From the NCBI GenBank assembly GCA_019510185.1, contig JAEKKV010000014.1, positions 186,001-250,000 on the forward strand: a stretch of 64,000 nt of DNA, read 5' to 3'. The notes beneath the pieces are model-generated. The model searched no databases. It had not been told where the DNA came from and was given only the letters and a program-made list of their open reading frames with translations. The DNA comes from Verrucomicrobiota bacterium (GTDB taxonomy: Bacteria > Verrucomicrobiota > Verrucomicrobiia > Opitutales > Opitutaceae). Below, piece after piece: positions 63,913-64,000 of the stretch. The stretch's first letter is position 1, and each line of letters opens with the position of its first letter. The position numbers and the translations under genes are program-made.

Positions 63913-64000
63913 ATGCCGCCTGACGCCACTTACTTCCAAGACCCGGATTCCCGGCCTTTCGCCGTTAATGAGCACAGTATTGAGCAGGACTTCATCCAAA
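63913..64000 (+). CDS. Possible start of a new gene, cut by the window edge
   Basis: An ATG at 63913 opens a frame of 29 codons that runs off the right edge (MPPDATYFQDPDSRP...). It uses codons like the neighbourhood and would be divergent from the DegT-type gene by about 200 bp. It is too short to assign. A spurious frame is quite possible. Confidence 0.3.
   Translation, partial: MPPDATYFQDPDSRPFAVNEHSIEQDFIQ

Noticed and set aside
1..64000. Search for tRNA, rRNA, CRISPR, transposase, integrase or phage genes
   Set aside because: No cloverleaf-like gene, rRNA segment, array, recombinase or terminal inverted repeat was recognised by eye. A tRNAscan or Infernal run could still find a small RNA.

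Overview
The window looks like chromosomal DNA of a Verrucomicrobiota bacterium, most likely an Opitutaceae-type polysaccharide degrader. This is an inference from gene content. The DNA is GC-rich with GC-rich third codon positions. It carries a Verru_Chthon-cassette-A-like pseudopilin, two GloVer-repeat (TIGR03803-like) secreted proteins, a PEP-CTERM protein with autotransporter-type beta-strand repeats, and a large secreted glycosidase operon without SusC/SusD. I saw no tRNA, rRNA, CRISPR array, transposase or phage gene.

Region 1 (1-16.5 kb) is a minus-strand block of ten secreted glycosidases: GH51, a GH43/GH117-like propeller, GH43, GH35, GH43, GH59-like, a tandem GH43, GH51 and a GH51 cut by the window edge. 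They are read away from a divergent LacI-type regulator. The first genes overlap stop-to-start by 4 bp. The set would remove arabinose and galactose (possibly xylose) side groups from an arabinogalactan, arabinan or arabinoxylan. No transporter is present.

Region 2 (16.5-29.7 kb) encodes surface and envelope proteins: a GloVer protein, a 1602-aa alginate-lyase-like/LamG/FN3 protein, a 1215-aa pseudopilin-like protein with a coupled small secreted protein, an unknown 163-aa protein and a PEP-CTERM protein.

Region 3 (29.7-37.3 kb) pairs an HTCS-like propeller histidine kinase and its separate NarL-type regulator with a divergent AraC-xylB-xylA cluster, ending in a strong terminator. Xylose use is clear. 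Sensing of a xylan product by the kinase is inferred.

Region 4 (37.3-52.4 kb) is mostly housekeeping: a DEAD-box helicase, a second GloVer protein, the minus-strand run lpxK-GNAT-M29 peptidase-deaminase-RluD-phosphoesterase, then on the plus strand a class V aminotransferase, topB, an unknown anchored protein and class II aldolase.

Region 5 (52.4-57.8 kb) is a compact signalling locus: a membrane CheA-like kinase with PilJ-like sensor and HPt, a CheY, two CheX-like phosphatases and a winged-helix-like protein, packed 5-8 bp apart, with a divergent coiled-coil pseudo-receiver. It has no CheW, MCP, CheR or CheB in view and is the best candidate here for a little-described system.

Region 6 (57.8-64 kb) holds a papain-like peptidase, a DUF3300 protein, a two-domain creatininase-family protein with a degenerate first half, a small exported protein and a DegT-family sugar aminotransferase, with a possible new gene entering at the right edge.
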